Positions 14,382 through 22,788 of a DNA stretch of 64,000 nucleotides are shown piece by piece. Origin of the DNA: Mucilaginibacter corticis (GTDB lineage Bacteria; Bacteroidota; Bacteroidia; Sphingobacteriales; Sphingobacteriaceae); the NCBI RefSeq assembly GCF_007558865.1, contig NZ_VLPK01000001.1, forward strand, positions 1,364,001-1,428,000, given 5' to 3'. The notes beneath the pieces are model-generated. The model was not told where the DNA came from. It did no database searches and saw nothing but the letters and a program-made list of their open reading frames with translations. Each line of letters opens with the position of its first letter. Positions within the stretch are counted from its first letter, which is position 1. A program made the position numbers and the translations under genes.

Positions 14382-15185
14382 ATGAACGACACTTCGCATA
14401 TTGAACTGGACAACCTGCTTTATTCGTGCATTAATGAAAAGGCGCGCGGAAATGAACAATATGTTTGTGAACATGCCTTAGGATATATTATATCCGGCGA
14501 AACGCATATTCAAACCCCTGAAGGTACAAAAGTTTTTGGTGCGGGGCAGATAGGATTAGTGCGCAGGAACCTATTGGTGAAATCCATAAAAGTACCGCCG
14601 CCGTCAGGAGAATTTAAGTCGATAAATATCTTTTTGGATCAGGATTTTCTACGAAAATACTGGGCCGAAAATAAATTGTCGGCGGTAGCCAGATACACCG
14701 GTTCGCCAATGCTTATCTTACCTCCGGATCCTTATATAAAAGGTTATTTTGATTCTCTGATGCCTTATTTTGAAAATAATGCACAGCCTAAACCTGTATT
14801 GGCCGATATCAAAACCAAGGAGGCTGTTGAATTGCTGTTGCGATCAAACCCTGACCTCAAAAACTTCTTGTTTGATTTTAGCGACCCTTACAAAATTGAT
14901 CTGGAAAATTATATGAACAGGCACTACATGTACAATGTGCCTGCTGTACAGTTTGCCAGATTAACGGGCCGTAGTTTAGCAAGCTTTAAGCGCGACTTTG
15001 AAAAGATATTTCAAACTTCACCCGGGCAATGGCTATTGCAAAAACGACTTGAAGAAGCTCATTATTTGATCAGCGAAAAAGGCCGTAAGCCGTCGGATGT
15101 ATATTTAGATGTAGGGTTCGAAAACCTATCGCATTTTTCCCGTTCATTCAAACAAGCTTTTGGTGTTGCACCGTCAAGGGTGTAA
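14382..15185 (+). CDS. AraC family transcriptional regulator
   Basis: A 267-residue protein with an N-terminal cupin-like sensing part (YIISGETHIQTPEGTKVFGAGQIGLV) and a C-terminal double helix-turn-helix (about 165-267): VPAVQFARLTGRSLASFKRDFEKIFQTSPGQWLLQKRLEEAHYLI and PSDVYLDVGFENLSHFSRSFKQAFGVAPS. These match AraC/XylS DNA-binding domains. It is 33 bp downstream of the SDR gene, its most likely target or operon partner. Confidence 0.92.
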   Translation: MNDTSHIELDNLLYSCINEKARGNEQYVCEHALGYIISGETHIQTPEGTKVFGAGQIGLVRRNLLVKSIKVPPPSGEFKSINIFLDQDFLRKYWAENKLSAVARYTGSPMLILPPDPYIKGYFDSLMPYFENNAQPKPVLADIKTKEAVELLLRSNPDLKNFLFDFSDPYKIDLENYMNRHYMYNVPAVQFARLTGRSLASFKRDFEKIFQTSPGQWLLQKRLEEAHYLISEKGRKPSDVYLDVGFENLSHFSRSFKQAFGVAPSRV

Positions 15186-15227
15186 AGTTAGGCCCCTTAA
15201 ATCACCCATGAATAGTTTCGAGAATAT

Positions 15228-15477
15228 TTGTCTATTCACTACAAACTGGTTCTTGTATATTGGAAAAATGGCAGAGAAATAATACTTAGTTCAGACAAAC
15301 CGTTTTTAATGTCTATGCTGAGGCAATTGCTGTTTTGGACAACAACGTTATATAGCAGGCGACGAAAATACCAGGCACGGCCAGATTGCCAAATACTGGA
15401 AAAATGGCAAGGCTACATATCCTGGAAACGGTAAGCACAACTCTGCAGCTTACACAATTGTAGTGGCTAAATTTTAA
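15228..15477 (+). pseudogene. Decayed fragment of a YWKNG-repeat protein
   Basis: Pieces of one repeat type are spread over different frames: LVYWKNGREI near 15250, AEAIAVLDNNVI near 15320 followed by a stop, then after a frameshift AGDENTRHGQIAKYWKNGKA and AAYTIVVAKF ending at TAA 15475-15477. Such AxSIxV...VYVAG...AKYWKNG repeats occur in secreted beta-propeller-like proteins of Bacteroidota. Only the last one or two repeats survive, with no signal peptide or start. Confidence 0.55.
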
Positions 15478-15667
15478 GCGCCTTGTTTATGGGGCTTTCT
15501 ATCTTCTTCGCAAAGTGTTTACCGATTGCGGGGAGGCCTTCAATACGTTTGTTTTCAACAGCAAAAGGTGTTTCATAAGCGCCATTTTCAGTAAACAAAT
15601 CAACAAACGGCTTATAGTCGCGGGTTTGAAAAGATTTTCTGATGGTTTCAACGATGCCCTGTATCAA
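15467..15667 (-). pseudogene. Truncated SnoaL/NTF2-like protein fragment
   Basis: A 66-codon frame reading ETIRKSFQTRDYKPFVDLF, TENGAYETPF and RIEGLPAIGKHFAKK, typical of the N-terminal half of SnoaL-like/NTF2-like proteins, which are normally 110-140 residues. The second half is missing and the only usable start is a TTG. Its 3' end overlaps the decayed YWKNG fragment, so both are probably remnants of a rearranged strip. Confidence 0.55.
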
Positions 15668-15713
15668 TATTTAGTACAATCCTCTTTCCTCCTGGCAAAC
15701 AACCAAGATCAAA

Positions 15714-17138
15714 TCACATTGCTGTTAGCCTGAATAATGCAGCACCATGTTTATTGATCCGTTGTTGATAGGTATTGGTGAATGTCCCTATATTTTGCTT
15801 TTTCCAAAGATCCCTTACCATGACACTACCATTAAGCTTAAGTTCATTAAATGGCAGTGTTACATTATCGGCATCTTCGCCTAAATTAAACATGGCTACA
15901 TACAGATCTTTACTGCCCTGAACGTGCGAGTACCAAATCATTTTGCCGTTTTTATTATAAAGCTCGCGCGGGTTTTCGCCATACCGGTTTACAGCAAGTA
16001 CTTCGCTGTTATTAAATAAACTTAATTCGAAGGGACGATTTTCGGGCAAATTACCCCCAAGCATTAACGGCGAGCGATAAATGCTCCAAAAAGTCATATG
16101 TGTATATTCTTCATCCCGGGTAAACCTGCTATATCGTTCTTCGCCAACGGGGCCGCGTTTAGAGAGCTTGCCTATCTGGATCATATCGCAATCGAGCCAT
16201 GTACCCGCGGCAGTCTTACCTTCCCATAGTTTTGCCTGGCGCATCATCGCGGTAATTTCATTCCAGTTATCCCAAAAATCATCTGCCAGTCGCCACATAT
16301 TCGCGTTTTTAGCCGCATGCTCTGCTTCGGCTATTGGCGTACTACCCGGCGATAGGCTCAAAACAATTGGCCTGCCACAATTGATAATAGCCTTATGGTA
16401 GCCTTCAACTTCAGGCTCGCTATACGGCCGTGACAGGTCGTCAACTTTAATAAAATCAACACCCCATGAAGCATATAACTCCAATATAGAATTCAGGTAC
16501 TCCTGGGCACCTGGCTTTTTCATATCTAAACCGTACATATGGTTCATCCATGTACATTTTGAATTGGTATCTGCCACCATATCCGCCGTTATACCACTGG
16601 TACCTTTTATAGGCGATTTTGCCCAATATGCCTGTCGCGGAATACCTCGCATTACGTGAATACCAAATTTTAACCCTTTTGAATGAATATAATTGGCAAG
16701 TGGCTTAAAACCCAAGCCGCCCCAGGCAGACGGAAATTTATTTGGCTGCGGCAGTAAGCGTCCCCATTTATCCATGGTAAGCCATGGTACAAGCGAGCCA
16801 TCGGGCATTTTCATTTGATAAGGGTTGCCTATTTTGCTTCCCGGCGGGTTATCGTACGACCATAAAAAATCCACTACAATATATTCCCAGCCAAACTTTT
16901 TAAGGTTTTTGGCCATATAGTCTGCATTTGCCTTTACCTCATCTTCATGTACTGCAGAACCAAAACAATTATAACTGTTCCAGCCCATAGGCGGCGTAGC
17001 GGCCAATATTCCAGACTTTGCAGCCACAGCGATCTTTTTATGCGATGGGACAGCACTTTGCTTTACCGGTTTTGTTTGAGCAAATACCGCTTGTGTACAA
17101 AAAGCAAATACTGAAAGCAGCAAACCTTGTAGTTTCAT
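15714..17138 (-). CDS. GH27 family alpha-galactosidase, secreted
   Basis: A 474-residue enzyme with a signal peptide (residues 1-20, ending VFA-Q). The GH27 barrel begins at ATPPMGWNSYNCFG (47-60), has YIVVDFLW, the nucleophile motif GVDFIKVDD (Asp233) and the acid/base region WRLADDFWDNW (Asp286 or Asp287). A C-terminal beta domain follows (SEVLAVNRYG, LYVAMFNLGE). GH27 enzymes hydrolyse terminal alpha-galactosides and, rarely, alpha-GalNAc; sequence does not settle this. It is 5 bp downstream of the GH97 gene, so the two act together, probably in the periplasm, on alpha-galactosyl glycans. Confidence 0.92.
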   Translation of the reverse strand: MKLQGLLLSVFAFCTQAVFAQTKPVKQSAVPSHKKIAVAAKSGILAATPPMGWNSYNCFGSAVHEDEVKANADYMAKNLKKFGWEYIVVDFLWSYDNPPGSKIGNPYQMKMPDGSLVPWLTMDKWGRLLPQPNKFPSAWGGLGFKPLANYIHSKGLKFGIHVMRGIPRQAYWAKSPIKGTSGITADMVADTNSKCTWMNHMYGLDMKKPGAQEYLNSILELYASWGVDFIKVDDLSRPYSEPEVEGYHKAIINCGRPIVLSLSPGSTPIAEAEHAAKNANMWRLADDFWDNWNEITAMMRQAKLWEGKTAAGTWLDCDMIQIGKLSKRGPVGEERYSRFTRDEEYTHMTFWSIYRSPLMLGGNLPENRPFELSLFNNSEVLAVNRYGENPRELYNKNGKMIWYSHVQGSKDLYVAMFNLGEDADNVTLPFNELKLNGSVMVRDLWKKQNIGTFTNTYQQRINKHGAALFRLTAM

Positions 17139-17143
17139 ATTTT

Positions 17144-19102
17144 TTATTTATTAGAATCTACAGGCGTGATCTGTGCTACAAAACCACCACCCGAAACCAT
17201 TTTTACCTGCAGTGCTTGTTGTGAATTTATAACGCGGGTAGTTTTTACTAATTTCTTAGGATCGGCATCCGCGGCAGACGCGTCTGCCCAGGTAGTAATG
17301 CTGTACTTACCGGCTGGTAAAAATGTAAGGTCTAAACTAATGCTCCTGGCAGTACTATTATTCATTGCCCCAACGTACCAGTTTTTCCCGCTTTGTTTCG
17401 CTATGGCGATATATTCACCGGGATAGCCCGCCAAAACTTTTGTATCATCCCAAACCGTAGGCATAGCCTTTAAAAAGTCGGCGCCGGGTTGGCCCAGGAT
17501 ATTTTCGGGCGCGTCGCAGTAAACCGTAAACGGGCTTTCGTAGATCACAAATTTTGACAGCTCGGCACAACGGGTATTCATTACAACTGTCGGAATCTGC
17601 TGCCTGAAATTCGCTTTGGTCACGTTTAAAAAACCGCCCGGTGTATAGTCCATTTGGCCTGCCAGCATCCGTGTAAATGGCAGGGTGGTATTGTGTTCGG
17701 GCGTTACCCGGTTAGAAAATTTAGAATACTCTTCGCCCATAACGCCCTCACGGGTTATCATGTTAGGGTAAGTGCGGATAATGCCATCAGGCTTAAATGC
17801 GCCGTGAAAATCAACCATTAAATGGTATTTGGCTGCTGCTGTAATTATACGGCGGTACCAGTTAACCATTTGCTGATCATCACGATCCATGAAATCTATT
17901 TTAACACCTGCAAGTCCCCATTGCTGATACAGTGGGAAAGCTTTTTCAAACGCGTTATTCCGGTCAACATCGGTATTGTAAAGCCATACCCAGCACTTTA
18001 CATTTTTTGCCTTAGCGTAGGCCAATATCTCAGGCATATTGATCTGTTGGGCGGGCTTGGTTATATCGGCTTCAAGCTTGTTAAATTCGCCATACCACTG
18101 CCAGTCTATCAGCATATAAGGCCATTGTTGTGCCGATGCCAGGTCAATGTATTTTTTGATAGTAGGCATATCCATTTTAACATCACCGCTCCACCAGTTA
18201 TCCCAGGCGCTCATGCCGGGTTTTATCCAGCTCACATCGCTTAAAGCACAAGGCGGGTTGAGATTTTGAATGATCTCCGACTCGATCAATTTACCCGGCC
18301 GGTCGGCCAGCATAATTACCCGCCAGGGCGTAAATAAGTTATCACTAAACCTTGCTTTTATCCCGTTCTCTTTTTCGCCGGGTAATGGCGCTAATTTGGT
18401 TACTAACGTTGTATGGTTTGATGCTGTGGTATCACTGCTTAATGAGCCTATATAAAAGCCGGGGTAATTATTAATATCGGCTTCGGTAATAGCCACATAT
18501 TTTTTTTCGGAGGTCTGTATTAAAAACGGTAAGGCCGCTATAGTTTTATTGGTGACATAATTAATGTTGCGCGGCCAAAACTCAGACTCCTGCGAAGAAT
18601 TATACCGCCCATACTCGGCAACCCAGGCCTTTGCATTACCGGCCACATTAAAGCTGGTTAATTCTTTAGTTATTTGGCGTTCAGTGTTACCCCAAAGCTG
18701 GTACCTAAATGCTACGCCATCATTGTAAGCCCTGAAAAACATTTTCATTTGTCGGTGTCGGTCGCCATTTTCCTCCAATAGCAATTCAAGCTCATTATAA
18801 TGATCGGTGATTTGGCTATGTTTTGACTTTACTACCGGTTGCCATGTTTGGTTAAACTCATGTGTTGATTGGCTTACCACTTTCATCATTTTACCCATCG
18901 GCTCCTCACCCGTAAACTCAAAACCTAAGGCCGATGGATTTATAATTGATTTTCCATTATAATTAACCGCATATTGGAGTTGATCTTTATTGCTTACCGT
19001 TATTTGCAGGGCCTTATCCGGCGAATTCACCCGGTAACTTTGGGCGTACAGCGCAACATTGGTTGACAAAACGATAGCGAAAATAACAACAGCAGTTTTC
19101 AT
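17144..19102 (-). CDS. GH97 family glycosidase, probably retaining alpha-galactosidase type
   Basis: A 652-residue secreted protein (signal peptide 1-20, ALYA-Q). The N-terminal beta-sandwich runs to about 290 (SPDKALQITVSNKDQLQYAV), followed by the catalytic barrel and a C-terminal beta domain from about 570. GVKIDFMDRDDQ has Asp403 where retaining GH97 alpha-galactosidases have their nucleophile; TREGVMGEEYSKF supplies a candidate acid/base Glu. MLAGQMDYTPGGF and NTRCAELSKFVIYESPF are typical of GH97. Inverting alpha-glucosidases of the SusB type belong to the same family and are the alternative. It is followed by GH27 at 5 bp and preceded by the oxidoreductase gene at 120 bp. Confidence 0.9.
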   Translation of the reverse strand: MKTAVVIFAIVLSTNVALYAQSYRVNSPDKALQITVSNKDQLQYAVNYNGKSIINPSALGFEFTGEEPMGKMMKVVSQSTHEFNQTWQPVVKSKHSQITDHYNELELLLEENGDRHRQMKMFFRAYNDGVAFRYQLWGNTERQITKELTSFNVAGNAKAWVAEYGRYNSSQESEFWPRNINYVTNKTIAALPFLIQTSEKKYVAITEADINNYPGFYIGSLSSDTTASNHTTLVTKLAPLPGEKENGIKARFSDNLFTPWRVIMLADRPGKLIESEIIQNLNPPCALSDVSWIKPGMSAWDNWWSGDVKMDMPTIKKYIDLASAQQWPYMLIDWQWYGEFNKLEADITKPAQQINMPEILAYAKAKNVKCWVWLYNTDVDRNNAFEKAFPLYQQWGLAGVKIDFMDRDDQQMVNWYRRIITAAAKYHLMVDFHGAFKPDGIIRTYPNMITREGVMGEEYSKFSNRVTPEHNTTLPFTRMLAGQMDYTPGGFLNVTKANFRQQIPTVVMNTRCAELSKFVIYESPFTVYCDAPENILGQPGADFLKAMPTVWDDTKVLAGYPGEYIAIAKQSGKNWYVGAMNNSTARSISLDLTFLPAGKYSITTWADASAADADPKKLVKTTRVINSQQALQVKMVSGGGFVAQITPVDSNK

Positions 19103-19222
19103 AACGATCAGGTAATTGGTCTTTCAGTTTTTTAGCATGAGGTTTGCGACATGCCTGGTCTGGTAAATTTACTTTTAATCCCGCATTTGTTTACTCAAAA
19201 TTTCATTAGCGTTTTACCCGGT

Positions 19223-20338
19223 TTAATCTGCTAAAGTAAAATCAGGCAGATCTATCTTTTTGCCGCCATCCATAGCCGACTCATGCGCCAGAATACCTAC
19301 GCAAGTGATATTGGCCGACTGCCTTGCATTAGGTAAAGGCTGGCGTTTATTTACCAAGGCCGATACAAACTCATTAACCAAATGCGGGTGCGAGCCGCCA
19401 TGTCCTGATCCCTGTATGAATGAAAGATGCTGATTGCTATCCGCGTCATAAACGCCGCCTGTGGTAAAGGCCTGGATCTCTTTCGGTAATAGGTGAGCAT
19501 AATCAGGTATGGTTACTTTTTCAGGTGTTTCGCCGGTGTGGATCACGGATGGCTCATGCTCTACCAATGTCCATTCAAATGTTTTTTTAGAGCCGTACAC
19601 ATCAAAACTTTCGCGGTATTGCCTTGCCGTGTTAAACAGCGACCGAGTAACTTCGGCAGCAAGGTCAGAATCTTTAAACTTGATATGGCAGCTTTCTATT
19701 GCAAATGGTGATCCGTATTTACTGATCAGATCTTCGTCGATACGGCCTGATCCGAAACATGAAACATATTCGGCATCAGCTTTAGCTAAGGCCAAAACCG
19801 GGCCTACGCAATGGGTAGCGTAATGCATGGGCGGTAAGCCTTCCCAGTAGCCCGGCCAGCCTGCCATTTCCTGCTGGTGCGATGCCCGTAAGAATTGCAG
19901 ACGGCCCAGTTCGCCATTTTCATACAGCTCTTTTACAAATAAAAACTCCCTGCTGTAGATCACTGTTTCCATCATCATGTAGGTGAGCCCCGTTTCCTTA
20001 ACGGCTTCTACTATCCGATGGCATTCGTCAACGGTAGTGGCCATGGGTACAGTACAAGCCACATGCTTACCTGCATATAATGCTTTTATAGATTGCTCGG
20101 CATGGCTTTGAATTGGGGTGTTGATATGCACGGCGTCAACCTCAGGGTCGCGTAATAATTCGTCGTAATCGGTATAACGTTTTTCTATTCCGAAGGCATC
20201 GCCTACCTGGTGCAGTTTGGTATGGTCGCGCTGGCAAATGGCATACATATTTGCATTGGGGTGATGCTGATAAATAGGGATAAACTCGGCCCCAAAACCT
20301 AAGCCTACTATGGCTACGTTAATTTTTTTATTTTCCAT
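19223..20338 (-). CDS. Gfo/Idh/MocA family oxidoreductase
   Basis: A 371-residue NAD(P)-dependent sugar or cyclitol dehydrogenase. Rossmann motif VAIVGLGFGAEFIPIYQHHPN at the N-terminus, then AVHINTPIQSHAEQSIKALYAGKHVACTVPMA, where the usual catalytic EKP lysine motif reads TVPMA instead of EKP. That substitution removes the canonical lysine and is worth noting. ATHCVGPVLAL fits the family's conserved His region. It follows the epimerase gene by 33 bp and is probably its pathway partner in oxidising or epimerising a sugar released by the GH enzymes. Confidence 0.88.
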   Translation of the reverse strand: MENKKINVAIVGLGFGAEFIPIYQHHPNANMYAICQRDHTKLHQVGDAFGIEKRYTDYDELLRDPEVDAVHINTPIQSHAEQSIKALYAGKHVACTVPMATTVDECHRIVEAVKETGLTYMMMETVIYSREFLFVKELYENGELGRLQFLRASHQQEMAGWPGYWEGLPPMHYATHCVGPVLALAKADAEYVSCFGSGRIDEDLISKYGSPFAIESCHIKFKDSDLAAEVTRSLFNTARQYRESFDVYGSKKTFEWTLVEHEPSVIHTGETPEKVTIPDYAHLLPKEIQAFTTGGVYDADSNQHLSFIQGSGHGGSHPHLVNEFVSALVNKRQPLPNARQSANITCVGILAHESAMDGGKKIDLPDFTLAD

Positions 20339-20371
20339 ATCTGTAATAATATTCTGTTAAATGTTTGATTG

Positions 20372-21232
20372 CTACTGCGCCCATTGCTTTAAAAAGGCCA
20401 GCCCTTCTGATGCAAATTTGTCCTGGCTCGAAGCCAGTGGGTGCCAGATGCAAACCGCCTGTGCCAGTTCCTTGTTATCGGGCGTAAAACTTTCTATGGA
20501 CACTGTCCCTTTATAGTTTATCGCTTCAAGCCCACGGCGGTAGGCGGCCCAATTGGTTTGGCCCGTGCCCGGCGTGCCCCGGTAATTTTCTGCAACCTGT
20601 ACGTGGATCAATTTGTCACCCGCCAATTTTATCGCTTCCTCAATATCAGGCTCTTCGATGTTCATGTGAAAACCATCCAGTATCACCTTGGCAGCCGGAT
20701 GATTGATATCATTAACCAATCTTATCACATCTTTTGCAGTATTCACCAGGTCTGATTCAAAACGGTTCAGCGGCTCAAGCGCTATTTCTAATCCGCGTTC
20801 TTGTGCCATGTCGCAAACTTTGCGCAGGTTTTTAACGGCAAGGTCCCATTCGGCTTTACGTTGCTCGGGCGGCAACATGCGTGCTTTTCCAACTGCCGAA
20901 TACATGGGTCCTGCAAAAAAACCGGTATCCCATAAGGCACACAGATCTAAACAATCAGCTATATATTTAAAGCAGTTATCCTGAACGGCGGGGTCTTCGT
21001 TAGTAAGATCTCGGCTTGGGCCAAACGCACCGCAAACAATAGCTTTAAGGTTATATTTTGCTAACGCGATCTTTACGGCGTTGCCATCTATCAAGGCCGG
21101 ATCTTCCACAGCAATTTCAACGGCGTCAAAGCCCATCGCGGCAATTTTTGGAAACAGTTCTTCTATTGACGATGTTTTAAATGGCGACGTAAATAGCCAG
21201 GTGCTTACACCGAATTTTATTGGTAATGACAT
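20372..21232 (-). CDS. Sugar phosphate isomerase/epimerase, xylose isomerase-like TIM barrel
   Basis: A 286-residue cytoplasmic TIM barrel of the AP endonuclease 2/xylose isomerase-like class, close in pattern to D-tagatose/D-psicose 3-epimerases. The metal ligands appear as LEPLNRFESDLVN (Glu), VILDGFHMNIEE (Asp, His) and GTVSIESF (Glu), with HVQVAENYRGTPGTGQTNW between. The substrate is unknown. The MFS gene lies 10 bp upstream and the Gfo/Idh/MocA gene 33 bp downstream in the same orientation, a common trio for uptake and rearrangement of unusual sugars. Confidence 0.88.
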   Translation of the reverse strand: MSLPIKFGVSTWLFTSPFKTSSIEELFPKIAAMGFDAVEIAVEDPALIDGNAVKIALAKYNLKAIVCGAFGPSRDLTNEDPAVQDNCFKYIADCLDLCALWDTGFFAGPMYSAVGKARMLPPEQRKAEWDLAVKNLRKVCDMAQERGLEIALEPLNRFESDLVNTAKDVIRLVNDINHPAAKVILDGFHMNIEEPDIEEAIKLAGDKLIHVQVAENYRGTPGTGQTNWAAYRRGLEAINYKGTVSIESFTPDNKELAQAVCIWHPLASSQDKFASEGLAFLKQWAQ

Positions 21233-21242
21233 AGTATTCTAT

Positions 21243-22781
21243 TTAATAGGGTGTAGCTTCTGGTTCATCAGCCGGGTTTAATGTTACGGCTTTGTAGCCT
21301 CCCTTTGATCTGAAATAAAGGAGAAGCAACAGGAAACTAACCAGCATGATCAGCGGAAAGAAGACTATATAACGCAGCGCTTCTTTTTTTGCCGTATCGC
21401 GGATGTTAGTAACAGTTAGTTGCTCATCGGCATTTGCTGTAGATAGTTTGGCTTGATCGAGCGCTTTGTAGTCGCCAAAAAAACTGGTTTTTTGCTCGGT
21501 AACGTAGGTACTGTGTATAGCGGTTTGATGCGCTTGATCATAAGCAGAAATTTTTTGATCGACAGATTTATCCTGTATAAAACCTAAGATACCTGCACCA
21601 ATAACACCTGCAGCTATCATACCCAAACCACCGGTAATATTTAAAGTTAACGCGCCACCCTTTGGAAAACGCTCGGACACCATACCCAACATAGTCGGCC
21701 AAAAGAAGGATTTACCAAGCCCGTATATGGTTGCCGCAACCAGGATCATGGTACCGGCAGAGAAAGACATGGTATATAGCCCTATCCCTGCAATTGCAGA
21801 ACATATAGCCAATAATCCCGGCGAAGAGAACCTATGCGATATTGGCCCGGCAAAGAACCGCAGCACAAACATAATGGCTGATGTATAAACCAATACCCAA
21901 CCCGCCTGGAAACCTATCTTATTCATTTCGGGGGTCATCAGGTCGGTTATCCAGCTATCGGTACCTAGTTCGGTAGTGGCCAGCGGGATCATGATCAGCA
22001 GCAGAACAATGAACAATGGCTGCCCGAAACTGCGGGTATAATAACCAAAACCCGCAGTTAGCAATAAGGTAATGATAACATTGGCGGTGGTCGACCAGCC
22101 AAATACCGCGCCTAATTGAAATATGATCAACGCCACAATTATCAATGCACCGCCGGCACCAACTTCCTGCAACATTTCTTTGTAAGATACACCTGCCTGT
22201 ACCCGTTCATTTACCGGGAATTTCCTGGAGATCATCATTAGGGCATAAATAATCGTCGGGATCAGGATCAGCGCGATCTTATACTCCCACCGCGTATTGG
22301 CGCCCAGTAACAAGGCCATTACCCCACCCAAAACCAGGCCGCCTGCCCAGCCTGCATGAAGCATGCTGAGCCACTTGATCTTTTGTTTTGGGAACATGGT
22401 AGCAACCACCGGGTTGGCCACCGCCTCGACAGTACCGTTACCTATGGCACATATAAATGAGCCAATGTAAAGCATCCAGTAGCCACTTGCAAAAATGGTA
22501 AGCACAGCCGATGTGATATGACAGATCACCGCGAAGATCATAGCCGTTTTATAGCCGATCTTGTCAATCACCAGGCTAAAAAGTACAATACTTATCGCGA
22601 ATGGCCAAAGCCCCACACCCGCTATCTCGCCAAGCTGGGTTTGGGTAAGATTAAAATCATGCCCCCATTGCGGCAAGATCAAGGCCCGTAAGATAAACCC
22701 AAAAGCAGTGGTGACAAGCGATATAAAACACGCGTAAAAAAGTTTCAGGTCGGGCTGGTTTCCAGTTTTTGCAGTTGTCAT
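21243..22781 (-). CDS. MFS transporter, probably for a sugar or cyclitol
   Basis: A 512-residue inner-membrane protein with about 12 TM segments. The MFS signature appears between TM2 and TM3 (LVIDKIGYKTAM). A long soluble insert with charged residues (QDKSVDQKISAYDQAHQ...) lies before the last TM segment (YIVFFPLIMLVSFLLLLLYF). Substrate is not evident; it is 7 bp after the large ThuA fusion gene and 10 bp before the epimerase gene, so import of the product of the cluster is likely. Confidence 0.88.
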   Translation of the reverse strand: MTTAKTGNQPDLKLFYACFISLVTTAFGFILRALILPQWGHDFNLTQTQLGEIAGVGLWPFAISIVLFSLVIDKIGYKTAMIFAVICHITSAVLTIFASGYWMLYIGSFICAIGNGTVEAVANPVVATMFPKQKIKWLSMLHAGWAGGLVLGGVMALLLGANTRWEYKIALILIPTIIYALMMISRKFPVNERVQAGVSYKEMLQEVGAGGALIIVALIIFQLGAVFGWSTTANVIITLLLTAGFGYYTRSFGQPLFIVLLLIMIPLATTELGTDSWITDLMTPEMNKIGFQAGWVLVYTSAIMFVLRFFAGPISHRFSSPGLLAICSAIAGIGLYTMSFSAGTMILVAATIYGLGKSFFWPTMLGMVSERFPKGGALTLNITGGLGMIAAGVIGAGILGFIQDKSVDQKISAYDQAHQTAIHSTYVTEQKTSFFGDYKALDQAKLSTANADEQLTVTNIRDTAKKEALRYIVFFPLIMLVSFLLLLLYFRSKGGYKAVTLNPADEPEATPY

Positions 22782-22788
22782 ATCCGAC

